A stretch of 64,000 bases of DNA from the NCBI RefSeq assembly GCF_001044255.1, contig NZ_JYNX01000062.1, forward strand, positions 1 to 64,000, in the 5' to 3' direction. The first letter of the stretch is position 1. Each line of letters opens with the position of its first letter. Of this stretch, positions 9,803 through 17,769 are shown one piece after another. The notes beneath the pieces were generated by a model. It had not been told where the DNA came from, searched no databases, and worked only from the letters and a program-made list of their open reading frames with translations. Made by a program: the position numbers and the translations under genes. The stretch is from Mycolicibacterium chubuense. GTDB lineage: Bacteria > Actinomycetota > Actinomycetes > Mycobacteriales > Mycobacteriaceae.

Positions 9803-10768
9803 GTGAAAATCGTCGTCGCGGACCCCAACCTCCTCCCCCATCGCGACCGGTTCGAGGCGATGGCGCCGCCGGGATCGGACATCCGCTGGCTGATCACCGG
9901 CGTGCCCGAGGCCGAACTGCGCGACGCCGAGGTGTACGTCGGCAGCCGGTTCACCGCGGACATGGCGCGCACCGCCGAGAAGCTGCGGCTGATCCACGTC
10001 GCGGGTGCAGGTACCGACAAGGTCGACTTCGCGGCACTATCGCCGGACATGCTGGTCGCCAACACGTTCCACCACGAGCGCTCTATCGCGGAGTACGTGG
10101 TGGGCGCTGCGGTGATGCTGCGCCGCGGGTTCCTCACCCAGGACCGCGCTCTGCGCGACGGCGTGTGGGCGACCGCGGTCTACGACCGGTCCCTCGCGCA
10201 GCCGCCGACGCTCGGCGACGCGCACATTGGGTTTCTCGGTTTCGGCCACATCGGGATGCGCAGCTGGAATTTGTTGCGGGCGTTCGGGTGTACTGCCGCC
10301 GCAGTCACCGGATCAGGCGCCGTGGCGCCCGATGCCGGGCTGACGTGGGCAGGGGACACCGGTCAGTTGGACCGCCTGATGCGCGAGAGCGACGTCGTCG
10401 TGGTGTCCGCGCCGCTGAACGCGAACACCGAGGGCATGATCGGCGCGGCCCAGCTCGACGCGCTGGGCCCCGACGGGGTGTTGATCAACGTCGGCCGCGG
10501 CCCCCTGGTGCAGGAGCGGGCCCTCTACGAGGCGCTGGCGGGTCGGGTGATCGCGGGTGCGGCCATCGACGTCTGGTATCGCTACCCGAGCGGCGACAAC
10601 GGTTGCGCGCCCAGCGAATTCCCGTTCGGTGAGCTACCCACCGTCCTGATGACCCCGCACTCGTCGGGCATCACCGCCGACACGTTCGCCGGCCGCGTCG
10701 GAGACGTCACCGCGAACATCACCCGGCTGCAGCGCGGAGAGCCGCTGCGCAATCTGGTCTCCGGCTGA
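9803..10768 (+). CDS. NAD-dependent 2-hydroxyacid dehydrogenase-like protein with altered Glu site
   Basis: This 321-aa protein has the NAD motif GFLGFGHIG in mid-protein, the substrate-binding Arg in NVGRGPL and the catalytic His in MTPHSSG. The usual catalytic-site Glu (DVxxxEP) is replaced: the sequence reads IDVWYRYPSGDN. It is therefore either a divergent subfamily using another residue or one acting on an unusual substrate. GTG 9803 lies one base after the gudD stop, so it is coupled to gudD. It is about as long as the dehydrogenase at the left end of the locus but only distantly similar. Confidence 0.75.
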   Translation: MKIVVADPNLLPHRDRFEAMAPPGSDIRWLITGVPEAELRDAEVYVGSRFTADMARTAEKLRLIHVAGAGTDKVDFAALSPDMLVANTFHHERSIAEYVVGAAVMLRRGFLTQDRALRDGVWATAVYDRSLAQPPTLGDAHIGFLGFGHIGMRSWNLLRAFGCTAAAVTGSGAVAPDAGLTWAGDTGQLDRLMRESDVVVVSAPLNANTEGMIGAAQLDALGPDGVLINVGRGPLVQERALYEALAGRVIAGAAIDVWYRYPSGDNGCAPSEFPFGELPTVLMTPHSSGITADTFAGRVGDVTANITRLQRGEPLRNLVSG

Positions 10769-10769
10769 C

Positions 10770-10834
10770 CCGCCGAAACTGCATTCCGGCAGACATCCAC
10801 TCGCACTTCCTCAGCCGGAATACAGTTTCGGCGG
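10770..10834. repeat. Imperfect palindrome (family B), likely bidirectional terminator
   Basis: Arms at 10770-10790 and 10814-10834 are complementary at 20 of 21 positions (core CGCCGAAACTGCATTCCGG), with a 23-nt loop. The element fills the gap between two convergent genes, where a bidirectional terminator would be expected, but it has no T-tract. Long near-perfect palindromes of this kind recur between mycobacterial genes (from memory), so it may be a dispersed element reused as a terminator. Confidence 0.7.
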
Positions 10835-10836
10835 GA

Positions 10837-12003
10837 TCAGGGATTGTATTGCGGTTCGTGGAAGCGGTTGATGATCGGGATGCGCTCGATGATGCGATCG
10901 CGCAGCCGCGGCTGCTGGGCGTCCACGGTGACCGGGGGCGGCACCGCCGCGGGCAGCGGGCCGCCCGGCTGAACCAGGACCGGCGCACCGGGCGCGGGCG
11001 GCAGATAGTTCGGCGGCGCCGGCGGCGGCACGTAGTCGGGCGCCGGCGGCGGGACGTACTCGGGCGCGGGAGCGATCGGCTCGTCGTACACCGGCGGTGG
11101 CGCCTCCGGGGCGGGCATCTCGACGGCTTCGGGCGCAGGCATCTCGTTGACGACGGGTGCGGCCGGCGCCGGTGGCGGGGCGGCCGGAGAGGGAGGCAGG
11201 ATCTCCGCGGGCCGCGGGGCGGCCTCCCGGACCGGCTCCTGCACCGAGCGGACCATCTGGGGCGACGGGGTGTCGGGCGTCAGGCTCAAGCCCACCGCCG
11301 CCGACGCCGACACGACGAGCGTCACGACGGCGGCCGCGAGCACCGAGGCCAGCACGGCCGTCGGCGAGAGCCGCGCGCCCCGGCCGTTCGGCTGGGCGTC
11401 GAGCATGGCCACGGCGGACGCCGACGCCAGCGCCGCGCCGCGGGCGAGCGCCAGGTCAGCCTGGTCGGCGGAGATGACCGGCACGTCGGTCCGCCGCTGC
11501 AGCGTGGCCACCGCGCCCGCGACGTCGCCGGACCCCAGCACGAACACCGCGTCCGGCGCGACAGCCTCGACGTCGCCGAACTCTCCCTCGTCGACACGGT
11601 CGGCGATCACCCCGTCAGGGGTGACCGTGGCCAGCACCGACGGGCCCGGCTCGGCGACACAGACGACCACGCGCTCACAGCCGGCCATCTCGGCGATGCC
11701 CAGCGCCAGGGCCTCGGCGGCCTCGATGTCGGACACCGCGATGACGTTCTCGACGCCGCGGTCGGTGAGCGCCTGCCAGACATCGCTGGCGGCGCTTTCG
11801 GTAGCTGCGGCCCAGGTCAGACCCACCGCGTGCACCCGGCGGGGCGCGGCCTCGGCCATCAGCGAGTCGAGGAGGGCGCCCGCGTCGAGATCATGCAGAG
11901 CCCGCGATCCGCGGGTCAGAGTGGCGCCGTCACCGGTGGTTCCCTCGACGAGCACCCAGCGCGCCGATGACGACGTCATCGACAAGCCGAGTACAAGGTC
12001 CAT
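10837..12003 (-). CDS. DUF7159-type mycobacterial membrane protein with Pro/Ala-rich tail
   Basis: This 388-aa protein begins with an ATPase/Hsp70-like fold start (DLVLGLSMTSSSARWVLVEG) followed by about 220 residues of alternating alpha/beta character. One transmembrane segment (ASVLAAAVVTLVVSASAAVGL, about 210-235) and a long Pro/Ala/Glu-rich tail follow. This layout is the mycobacterial family I know as DUF7159; the function is unknown. The tail probably lies outside the membrane. ATG 12003 is the first start of the frame. The gene converges on the glucarate locus, with a palindrome between them. Confidence 0.7.
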   Translation of the reverse strand: MDLVLGLSMTSSSARWVLVEGTTGDGATLTRGSRALHDLDAGALLDSLMAEAAPRRVHAVGLTWAAATESAASDVWQALTDRGVENVIAVSDIEAAEALALGIAEMAGCERVVVCVAEPGPSVLATVTPDGVIADRVDEGEFGDVEAVAPDAVFVLGSGDVAGAVATLQRRTDVPVISADQADLALARGAALASASAVAMLDAQPNGRGARLSPTAVLASVLAAAVVTLVVSASAAVGLSLTPDTPSPQMVRSVQEPVREAAPRPAEILPPSPAAPPPAPAAPVVNEMPAPEAVEMPAPEAPPPVYDEPIAPAPEYVPPPAPDYVPPPAPPNYLPPAPGAPVLVQPGGPLPAAVPPPVTVDAQQPRLRDRIIERIPIINRFHEPQYNP

Positions 12004-12074
12004 GACGTAACGATCCGATCTCTTTGCGACTAACGGTCGACCCTACCGCGCGCTGTCGCGCCCGCAAATCCCGA

Positions 12075-12320
12075 TCAGGACGTCCCGTCGAGCAGCCCGC
12101 GCCGCCACGCCATCGCCGCGTGCGCGGTCATCTCGTGAAAGGCCAGCCAGGAAAGGTTCGCATCGCCCATGCAGCGGTGCGGCTCCCCCAGCCACGTCGG
12201 CCGCTCGGCGCCGCACCGCGGGCACTGCGCGCAGGTCATCGTTCGAACATCCCACGCCGGCCGGCCCGCCGCATCGCCGAGTAATCGACGCCACAGCGAT
12301 GTCCCCCGATCGGAGGACAT
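12075..12320 (-). CDS. Small zinc-ribbon-like hypothetical protein
   Basis: This is an 81-aa protein with CAQCPRCG followed by HRCMG, a spacing compatible with a small zinc-binding knuckle. I chose ATG 12320 because GGGAGGG lies about 8 bp upstream; a longer frame to 12419 would have no ribosome site. The start codon touches the palindromic element at 12300-12319, and the gene is divergent from the small secreted protein gene at 12447. No family is recognised. The acidic/aromatic middle (TWLGEPH) and the Cys pairs make a real gene more likely than a chance frame. Confidence 0.5.
   Translation of the reverse strand: MSSDRGTSLWRRLLGDAAGRPAWDVRTMTCAQCPRCGAERPTWLGEPHRCMGDANLSWLAFHEMTAHAAMAWRRGLLDGTS
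12300..12319. promoter_or_regulatory. Operator-like palindrome upstream of small secreted protein gene (copy 1)
   Basis: TGTCCCCCGATCGGAGGACA is a 20-bp inverted repeat with a single mismatched pair. It lies 127 bp before the ATG of the secreted protein gene at 12447 and covers the start of the divergent zinc-ribbon-like gene. A near copy occurs at 13631-13650 at almost the same distance from the paralogous gene. Conservation at equal spacing across a duplication argues for a regulator-binding site. Confidence 0.5.
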
Positions 12321-12446
12321 CACATTCCGCCCTCCCTTCCACCAGCCGACGGACAGACGTGGGCCGCCCACCCCGGCATTCTTGGTGCATCGCCGGAACA
12401 CACCGGCGCAGAAGTTCAAAGATCAACGTACACAGGAGAATTCACC

Positions 12447-12659
12447 ATGAACGCACGTACCCGCTTCCTCGCCCTGCCACTGCTGACCGTCGGCATCCTC
12501 GGCGGAGCACTCGGCGTGGCCGGCACGGCGGCCGCCCAGACCACCACCACCGTCAGCCACGGCGGCCACGTCGCAACCACCCCGCGCGACACCCGGTCGC
12601 ACATGCCCACCCAGTTCCGCGTCTTCGGCGAGCGGCACGCCTCGCGCCTCGACCGCTGA
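12447..12659 (+). CDS. Small secreted protein, paralogue 1
   Basis: This 70-aa preprotein has a clear Sec signal peptide (MNARTRFLALPLLTVGILGG then ALGVAGTAAA) with cleavage expected after about residue 30. The mature part is only about 40 residues, Thr/His/Arg-rich and without Cys. CAGGAGAA precedes ATG 12447. The signal peptide and upstream DNA closely match the gene at 13777, while the mature parts differ, so these are diverged duplicates. The function is unknown. Confidence 0.65.
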   Translation: MNARTRFLALPLLTVGILGGALGVAGTAAAQTTTTVSHGGHVATTPRDTRSHMPTQFRVFGERHASRLDR

Positions 12660-12704
12660 CCAAACCGCCTTGGCACCAGGGCCGCGGAGGCCGACACTGA
12701 GGTG

Positions 12705-13625
12705 ATGGTGTGGCAGCCCGACGCAGAGGCCCTGCGGGGCCGGGTCGCGCTGGTGGCCGGCGCCACCCGCGGAGCGGGCCGCGGCATCGCTGCAGCGCTC
12801 GGTGAAGCGGGCGCGACGGTGATCTGCACGGGTCGCAGCAGCCGCACCGCCACCCTGCAGTCCGACTATGACCGCCCGGAGACGATCGAGGAGACGGCCG
12901 AGCTGGTCGACAGCCTGGGTGGCGTCGGTGTTCCGCTGCCTGTCGATCACCTCGACCGCGCCCAGGTCTGCGCGTTGGCAGATCGCCTCCGCGCCGATCA
13001 CGGCCACCTCGACATCCTGGTCGATGACATCTGGGGCGCCGAGATCCTCAAGGGGCCCCCGGCCCGGTGGCACACGCCGATCTGGAAGCACGACCTCGAC
13101 GACGGGCTGCGCATTCTGCGACTCGGTGTCGAAACGCACCTGATCACGTCGCATTTCCTGCTGCCGCTGCTGATCGACCGGGCCGGCGGCCTCGTCGTCG
13201 AAGTGACCGACGGGACGACCTCGTACAACGCGGCGCATTACCGGATCTCGGCGTTCTACGGCCTGGCCAAGGTCTCGGTCAATCGGCTGGCGTTCGACCT
13301 GGGTCACGAGCTCGCGCCCTACGGGTGCACCGCTGTGTCACTAACCCCGGGATGGCTGCGCTCGGAGATGATGCTGGACAACTGGGGCGTCACCGAGGAC
13401 ACGTGGCGCGACGCGCTGCAGCCCGACCGGGCCGACGGCCGTCCGACCGCGCCCGATGCGTTCGCCGAATCGGAATCGCCGCGCTACGTCGGCCGCGCCG
13501 TGGCCGCGCTGGCCGCGGACCCGGGCCGGGCACGCTGGAACCAGCTCTCGGCGACCTCGGTCCAACTCGCGCGTGAATACGGGTTCACCGACCTCGACGG
13601 TCGCTGCCCGGACAGCTGGGCCTAG
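12705..13625 (+). CDS. Short-chain dehydrogenase/reductase
   Basis: This 306-aa SDR has the cofactor motif AGATRGAGRGI near residues 18-28 and the active-site YxxxK as YGLAK around 186-190. The usual NNAG motif is replaced by VDDIWG. A long insertion (about residues 110-160) with several charged residues is atypical for a classical SDR. ATG 12705 or GTG 12702 can serve; GGAGG lies at 12686-12690. The gene is inserted between two paralogous secreted-protein genes. The substrate is unknown. Confidence 0.8.
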   Translation: MVWQPDAEALRGRVALVAGATRGAGRGIAAALGEAGATVICTGRSSRTATLQSDYDRPETIEETAELVDSLGGVGVPLPVDHLDRAQVCALADRLRADHGHLDILVDDIWGAEILKGPPARWHTPIWKHDLDDGLRILRLGVETHLITSHFLLPLLIDRAGGLVVEVTDGTTSYNAAHYRISAFYGLAKVSVNRLAFDLGHELAPYGCTAVSLTPGWLRSEMMLDNWGVTEDTWRDALQPDRADGRPTAPDAFAESESPRYVGRAVAALAADPGRARWNQLSATSVQLAREYGFTDLDGRCPDSWA

Positions 13626-13630
13626 TTCCG

Positions 13631-13650
13631 CATCCCCCGATCGGTGGACA
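13631..13650. promoter_or_regulatory. Operator-like palindrome upstream of small secreted protein gene (copy 2)
   Basis: CATCCCCCGATCGGTGGACA repeats the element at 12300-12319, keeping the core CCCCCGATCGG and the right half GGACA. It lies 126 bp before the ATG of the second secreted protein gene. Further matching blocks (CATTC, TCCACC, GGACAGAC, CCGGCG) run between the element and the ribosome site in both copies. Confidence 0.45.
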
Positions 13651-13776
13651 CCGCATTCATCTCCCGCATCCACCGGGCAGTGGACAGACCCGCGCGCAGC
13701 ACCGGGGCATGCTCATCACAACGCCAGAAGCATCCGGCGGAGCCACCCGAAACATCACTCGCCCAGGGAGATTGAC

Positions 13777-13974
13777 ATGAACATCCGCACCCGCTTCCTC
13801 GCCCTTCCCCTGCTGACCGCCGGCATCCTCGCCGGTGCTCTCGGCCTCGCGGGCACCGCCTCCGCCGACAGCGCCCCGCCGTCATCGGACAGCCACGCTG
13901 CCGCGACCGCACAGCATCCCAAGTCGGAGCCGCAGGCTCAGCGGCACCATCACCACCGGCGCCACGAGGGATAG
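13777..13974 (+). CDS. Small secreted His-rich protein, paralogue 2
   Basis: This 65-aa preprotein has signal peptide MNIRTRFLALPLLTAGILAG then ALGLAGTASA, with cleavage expected near residue 30. The mature part of about 35 residues ends in a basic histidine cluster (QRHHHHRRHEG), which could bind metal or anionic surfaces. AGGGAGA precedes ATG 13777. The signal peptide is about 80% identical to that of the gene at 12447, while the mature part has diverged. The function is unknown; metal binding is only a suggestion from composition. Confidence 0.65.
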   Translation: MNIRTRFLALPLLTAGILAGALGLAGTASADSAPPSSDSHAAATAQHPKSEPQAQRHHHHRRHEG

Positions 13975-13984
13975 TTCCCTCGGC

Positions 13985-15295
13985 TCAGGAGGCGGCCTGT
14001 TCGGCAGCGGAGCCGGCGGCCGCCGCACTGTGTTCGGTCGTCGGGGCTTTGTCGGCCTTCGCCGGGGCGTCGGTCTCGGTCTCACTCTTCGTCGTGGTGC
14101 TGCTGCCGGCCGTGTCGGTGTCGGTGGTGTCACTCGCCGGCTCGTCGTCGGCGACTGCACGCAGATGCTTACGCGGCTGCCAGGCCGTCCGTTTGGCCGC
14201 CGTTTCCTGCGGCTCCTCGCCCACCTGCGGCTCGGGCTCGGGAGCCGAGCGCTGCTGCGCGGGGGCGACGGCCGGTTCGTCCACCGACTCCACCGCGGCC
14301 GTCGCCTGCCGGCGCGGGAACAGCGTGGCCCGCATCGGAACGCTGTAATCGTCTCGGTTGTAGGCGGTTTCGATGAACTTCCGGAGCGGGGCGTCCAGTG
14401 CCGCGATCACCGGGTCGGGCAGGAAGGGGTCCAGCGGCATCAGCAGCGGGATCGGGTAGGTCTTGACGACGTAGTAGGCGGTGTTGGATTTCGCGTCGAA
14501 CTGGTAGTAGTCGCTGTCGCCGGAGTTCCTGGCTGCTTCGAGATCCCCCTCTGTCAACTGGAACTGCGTATTCCCGTGCACGAGAGCCATTCCCGCGAAG
14601 GCGTTGGCGATTGCCACGGGATTCCAGAGGTAGGTGGGGAAATCCGCCCAGCCGTCGTACTGGCGGGCGACATCGATGGTGTAGTCGCCGTTGTCCGGGG
14701 TGGCCCCATTGAATGTGACGTCGAGAATTGGGATGTGCAGCCCCTCGAACCGTTCCAGGATCCCGCCGTTGGGCCGGTTGGGATTCGCCACGAGGACGTA
14801 GGTGTTGCCGGTGTGGTCGGCCTTGTACTGCGAGGCGACGGCGGCGCCCTGCGAGAAGCCGAAGATGATGTCACCCGGCGCGGGCTGGGCCGCCGCGAGG
14901 TTGGCCACGCCCTCAGCGACGGAGTCGTCGAACGTGAGGTCCTTGAAGCCGCCGTGGGAGAACGGCCGGAAACCCGCGTTGTAGTCGACCTTCTCGTAGG
15001 GAAGGTCGGGCTTCGGCGCCGCCGTGCCGTTGACCACGACACCGATGAAGTCCTCGTACTCCTGCTGTGTCGGTTGGTAGCCGATGTTGGTGCCGCGCAG
15101 GTAGTGCAGCGTCGCGAGCAGCTGCGGACTGACCGACATCGACGGCGCGGTAGCGAGCAGCGCGGCCCCGACGACCGCGACCCCCGCCATCCCGATCGCG
15201 GACAACGCGGCCTTGGCCCTCCGCACGCCGCGCTTCCCGGATTCCGGCTTGTGCTTCCGGTGCCGACCCTGTGTGCCTGCCCGACGATTCCCCAT
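13985..15295 (-). CDS. PE-PPE-domain serine hydrolase, exported
   Basis: This 436-aa protein lacks a PE or PPE N-terminus but carries the PE-PPE (DUF4226-like) alpha/beta-hydrolase domain of mycobacteria at about residues 60-300, with nucleophile motif GFSQG near 145. The N-terminus is basic and then hydrophobic (IGMAGVAVVGAALLATAPS), a signal anchor or signal peptide. The last 110 residues are low-complexity Ala/Glu/Thr/Pro. Relatives have esterase activity on short to medium acyl chains. The gene is convergent with the secreted protein gene 10 bp away. Confidence 0.82.
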   Translation of the reverse strand: MGNRRAGTQGRHRKHKPESGKRGVRRAKAALSAIGMAGVAVVGAALLATAPSMSVSPQLLATLHYLRGTNIGYQPTQQEYEDFIGVVVNGTAAPKPDLPYEKVDYNAGFRPFSHGGFKDLTFDDSVAEGVANLAAAQPAPGDIIFGFSQGAAVASQYKADHTGNTYVLVANPNRPNGGILERFEGLHIPILDVTFNGATPDNGDYTIDVARQYDGWADFPTYLWNPVAIANAFAGMALVHGNTQFQLTEGDLEAARNSGDSDYYQFDAKSNTAYYVVKTYPIPLLMPLDPFLPDPVIAALDAPLRKFIETAYNRDDYSVPMRATLFPRRQATAAVESVDEPAVAPAQQRSAPEPEPQVGEEPQETAAKRTAWQPRKHLRAVADDEPASDTTDTDTAGSSTTTKSETETDAPAKADKAPTTEHSAAAAGSAAEQAAS

Positions 15296-15455
15296 TGCCT
15301 CCCCCTCGTAGAGTCAGCAGCAGTGTACGTCGGGAAATTTGCTGACATACCCACTTCGCGGCATTCGCACCGAAGTCGATCATGATCAGAGCCGACGGTC
15401 GCTGCTTCCGGAGGCCGTAACGCGTCCTGGCAGGGGTTGCTACCGCTGTGCGCAG

Positions 15456-15764
15456 CTAGCTCGCTCGTAGATGACGATGGTCCGGATGCTCGGCCTCCCA
15501 CCTCCGTTCGACCCTCTTGACCCGTTGATGTTCCAGCGTGATCAGCAGGGCCCCGGCGGTGACCAGTGCGCCGGCGACCAGGCCGAGGATCAGGGACAGA
15601 TCACGGTTGCCGTAGGCGGTGGCAGCGACGGTGCCTGCGATCAGCACCGTGCCCACACCGATGAGCAGAAGTCCGGGCAGCCAGAGGGTGTCGATGAAGG
15701 ACTCCCCGCTGTGCGGCAGAGTCGTGCGAGCGTGATCCACCGGATCACGATGAGCGCCTTTCAT
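15456..15764 (-). CDS. UsfY-family two-helix membrane protein
   Basis: This 102-aa protein matches, from memory, mycobacterial UsfY, the small protein first found upstream of sigF: DPVDHARTT, then GES, then two transmembrane segments (LWLPGLLLIGVGTVLIAG and LSILGLVAGALVTAG-like) and the end ERRWEAEHP. GGAGATGCG precedes ATG 15764. The family is associated with stress and stationary phase and has no known biochemical role. Here it is not next to sigF, so it is a stand-alone copy. Confidence 0.65.
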   Translation of the reverse strand: MKGAHRDPVDHARTTLPHSGESFIDTLWLPGLLLIGVGTVLIAGTVAATAYGNRDLSLILGLVAGALVTAGALLITLEHQRVKRVERRWEAEHPDHRHLRAS

Positions 15765-16274
15765 CGCATCTCCTTCCTCTCAAGAGATACCTCGACAATA
15801 CGCTTCTGTGAGCTGGATCACACAGCACGTCAGCAACCCGTCACGATCTGCGCGGTCCCTGCCCGACTGCCCGCGAGCACTCCGGCTTCGCCGCTGCACA
15901 GAGCGGCCCGAAGCCCGTCGCTGTGGGTTTGCCGGGATTGCCGGGACGGCCCTGTTGACGAAGCCCCGGCAAACTCCTTCAACCCATCACGAACGGTTCA
16001 CACTGCACGATCGTGTCAACGCGACGATATCGCGAACATGATCGGGCACCGGGTCCTCCGCCGCACCCCTTCGCCACCGCGGCGTGCTCCCGCGCGGAAA
16101 CTCAAGATCAAACGAAAAGCCTTGCCCGCGTGCACATCACACGCACGGCGCATTCACAGCTTTCCCGGCGAAAACGCGGTGGCGGGTTCACCGGACACCT
16201 AGAGTCCTGAACATCGGGGCATCGGCTGACACCGCCGAGTGGAGGTGCGGGGTGCCCGCGCTCGAGGAGGCGTC
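15765..16274. other. Intergenic region (510 bp) with long inverted repeat
   Basis: I see no convincing gene here. The stretch separates two divergent genes. It contains an inverted repeat GTTTGCCGGG (15927-15936) / CCCGGCAAAC (15965-15974) with a 28-nt loop, and a short palindrome CACGATCGTG (16006-16015) next to TTGACA on the minus strand. Base composition is less GC-rich than its neighbours near 15975-16045 and 16095-16165. Promoters for both flanking genes must lie here, but I cannot place -10/-35 boxes with confidence. Confidence 0.4.
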
Positions 16275-17759
16275 ATGGGATCGTCGGCATTGCACATCGG
16301 ACGGGTCGGCGGCCTGGCCGTCGCCCTGGGCATCGGCGCTGCCGTTCTGACCGGGCAGGCCATCGCCTCCGCCGAGACCGGCGACACCTCGACATCGACG
16401 AATGCCGCTGCGGCCAGCCCGGATTCGGCGTCGCCGGCAGCCGGGCCGCGGATCCGACGCGGCGCCGCGGACGACAAGCCCACGGCGAGTGAGCGCGCCA
16501 CGCGCCGGGCTGAGGTCCGCGCCCAGCGGGCAGAAGCACGCGCCGAACGCGCGGCCGACCGCAGCGACCGCGTCGAACAGCGCCGTCAGCGGACCATCCG
16601 TGTCACGTCGCCGGCACCCACCGAGCCGACCGCTTCAGCGACTGCCGCCGATCCGCTCAGGCCCCGCGACCGTGCTGCCGGTCTACTCGACGTCGTCGCC
16701 ACCGGGCTGGCCGGCGCGGGTGCGCGCCAGACGACACAGGCCACCGCCGCCGCGGTACCCGACCGCACTGTCGTCGCCGCAGGCCTCAACCAGCCCACCG
16801 ACTTCCGATTCCTACCCGACGGGCGGATCCTCGTCGCCGAGAAGGGCGGCCGGATCCGCATCGTCGAGGACGGCGCCGTGCAGCGGCGGCCGCTCTACCG
16901 GGTGTTCACCCTGACCCAGGGCGAACGCGGGCTCGGCGCGCTGACCGTCGATCCCGACTTCGAGACCAACGGCTACATCTACGTGGCGTACACGACGATC
17001 GGCGCCCGCGACCGTCTGGCCCGGCTCACCGTTCGCGGCGACCGCGTGGTGTTCGGATCCCAGAAGGTCCTCCTGCAGACGACCGATCCGTCGGCGTTCT
17101 ACCACCACGGCGGTGCCCTCGGGTTCGGCCCTGACGGCGCCCTGTACTGGGGAGTCGGCGACAACAAGAACTCCGACAACGCGCAGGACCTCGGCACCAT
17201 CCACGGCAAGGTCATCCGGATCAACCCCGACGGCACGATCCCGTCCGACAACCCCGACCTCGGCGCCGGTGCGTTGCCGCAGATCTACGCCTACGGCTTC
17301 CGCAACCCGTTCCGCCTGTCGTTCACCCCGGACGGGACGCTCCTGGTCGCCGACGTCGGCGAGAACTCCTTCGAGGAGGTCGACAACGTGATCGCGGGCG
17401 GCAACTACGGCTGGCCGGGTTCGGAGGGCAACTGCACCAGCAACTGCGCAGGCAGCATCAACCCGATCTACGCCTACAGCCACGACGGCGAAGGCGCATC
17501 GATCACCTCGGTGCTCTACTACACCGGCGGCCAGCTCGGCTCCGAATTCCAGAACACCCTGCTCATCGCCGACTTCATCAAGGGATGGATCAAGGCGCTC
17601 GACTGCACCGCCGATTTCTCGTCGTGCGGCAACCCCCGGGACTTCGACGCGCAGGCCGGCCAGACGGTGCTGCTCGCCCAGGGACCCGGCGGGGCACTCT
17701 ACCAATTGGATTACGGCTCAGGCCGGATCGTCCGGATCGGCGCGACGTCGGTGGCGTGA
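16275..17759 (+). CDS. Exported PQQ-type sugar (glucose/sorbosone) dehydrogenase
   Basis: This 494-aa protein has a signal peptide (about 1-35), then an Ala/Arg/Glu-rich linker with near-repeats RAEVRAQRAEARAERAADR, then a six-bladed soluble-glucose-dehydrogenase-like propeller from about residue 165. Family landmarks are FRFLPDGRILVAEKGGR, HHGGALGFGPDGALYWGVGD (His-rich active site) and YAYGFRNPFR. Enzymes of this type oxidise aldoses at the cell surface using PQQ. No PQQ biosynthesis genes are in the window. ATG 16275 follows GAGGAGG; a GTG at 16239 lacks a ribosome site. Confidence 0.8.
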   Translation: MGSSALHIGRVGGLAVALGIGAAVLTGQAIASAETGDTSTSTNAAAASPDSASPAAGPRIRRGAADDKPTASERATRRAEVRAQRAEARAERAADRSDRVEQRRQRTIRVTSPAPTEPTASATAADPLRPRDRAAGLLDVVATGLAGAGARQTTQATAAAVPDRTVVAAGLNQPTDFRFLPDGRILVAEKGGRIRIVEDGAVQRRPLYRVFTLTQGERGLGALTVDPDFETNGYIYVAYTTIGARDRLARLTVRGDRVVFGSQKVLLQTTDPSAFYHHGGALGFGPDGALYWGVGDNKNSDNAQDLGTIHGKVIRINPDGTIPSDNPDLGAGALPQIYAYGFRNPFRLSFTPDGTLLVADVGENSFEEVDNVIAGGNYGWPGSEGNCTSNCAGSINPIYAYSHDGEGASITSVLYYTGGQLGSEFQNTLLIADFIKGWIKALDCTADFSSCGNPRDFDAQAGQTVLLAQGPGGALYQLDYGSGRIVRIGATSVA

Positions 17760-17769
17760 GGTGGCCTGA

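Noticed and set aside
12300-13974. CRISPR-like interpretation of the repeated upstream blocks
   Set aside because: There are only two copies, over 1.3 kb apart, each tied to a paralogous gene; this is gene duplication.
13985-15295. Classification as a true PPE protein
   Set aside because: There is no N-terminal PE or PPE domain; only the PE-PPE hydrolase domain is present.
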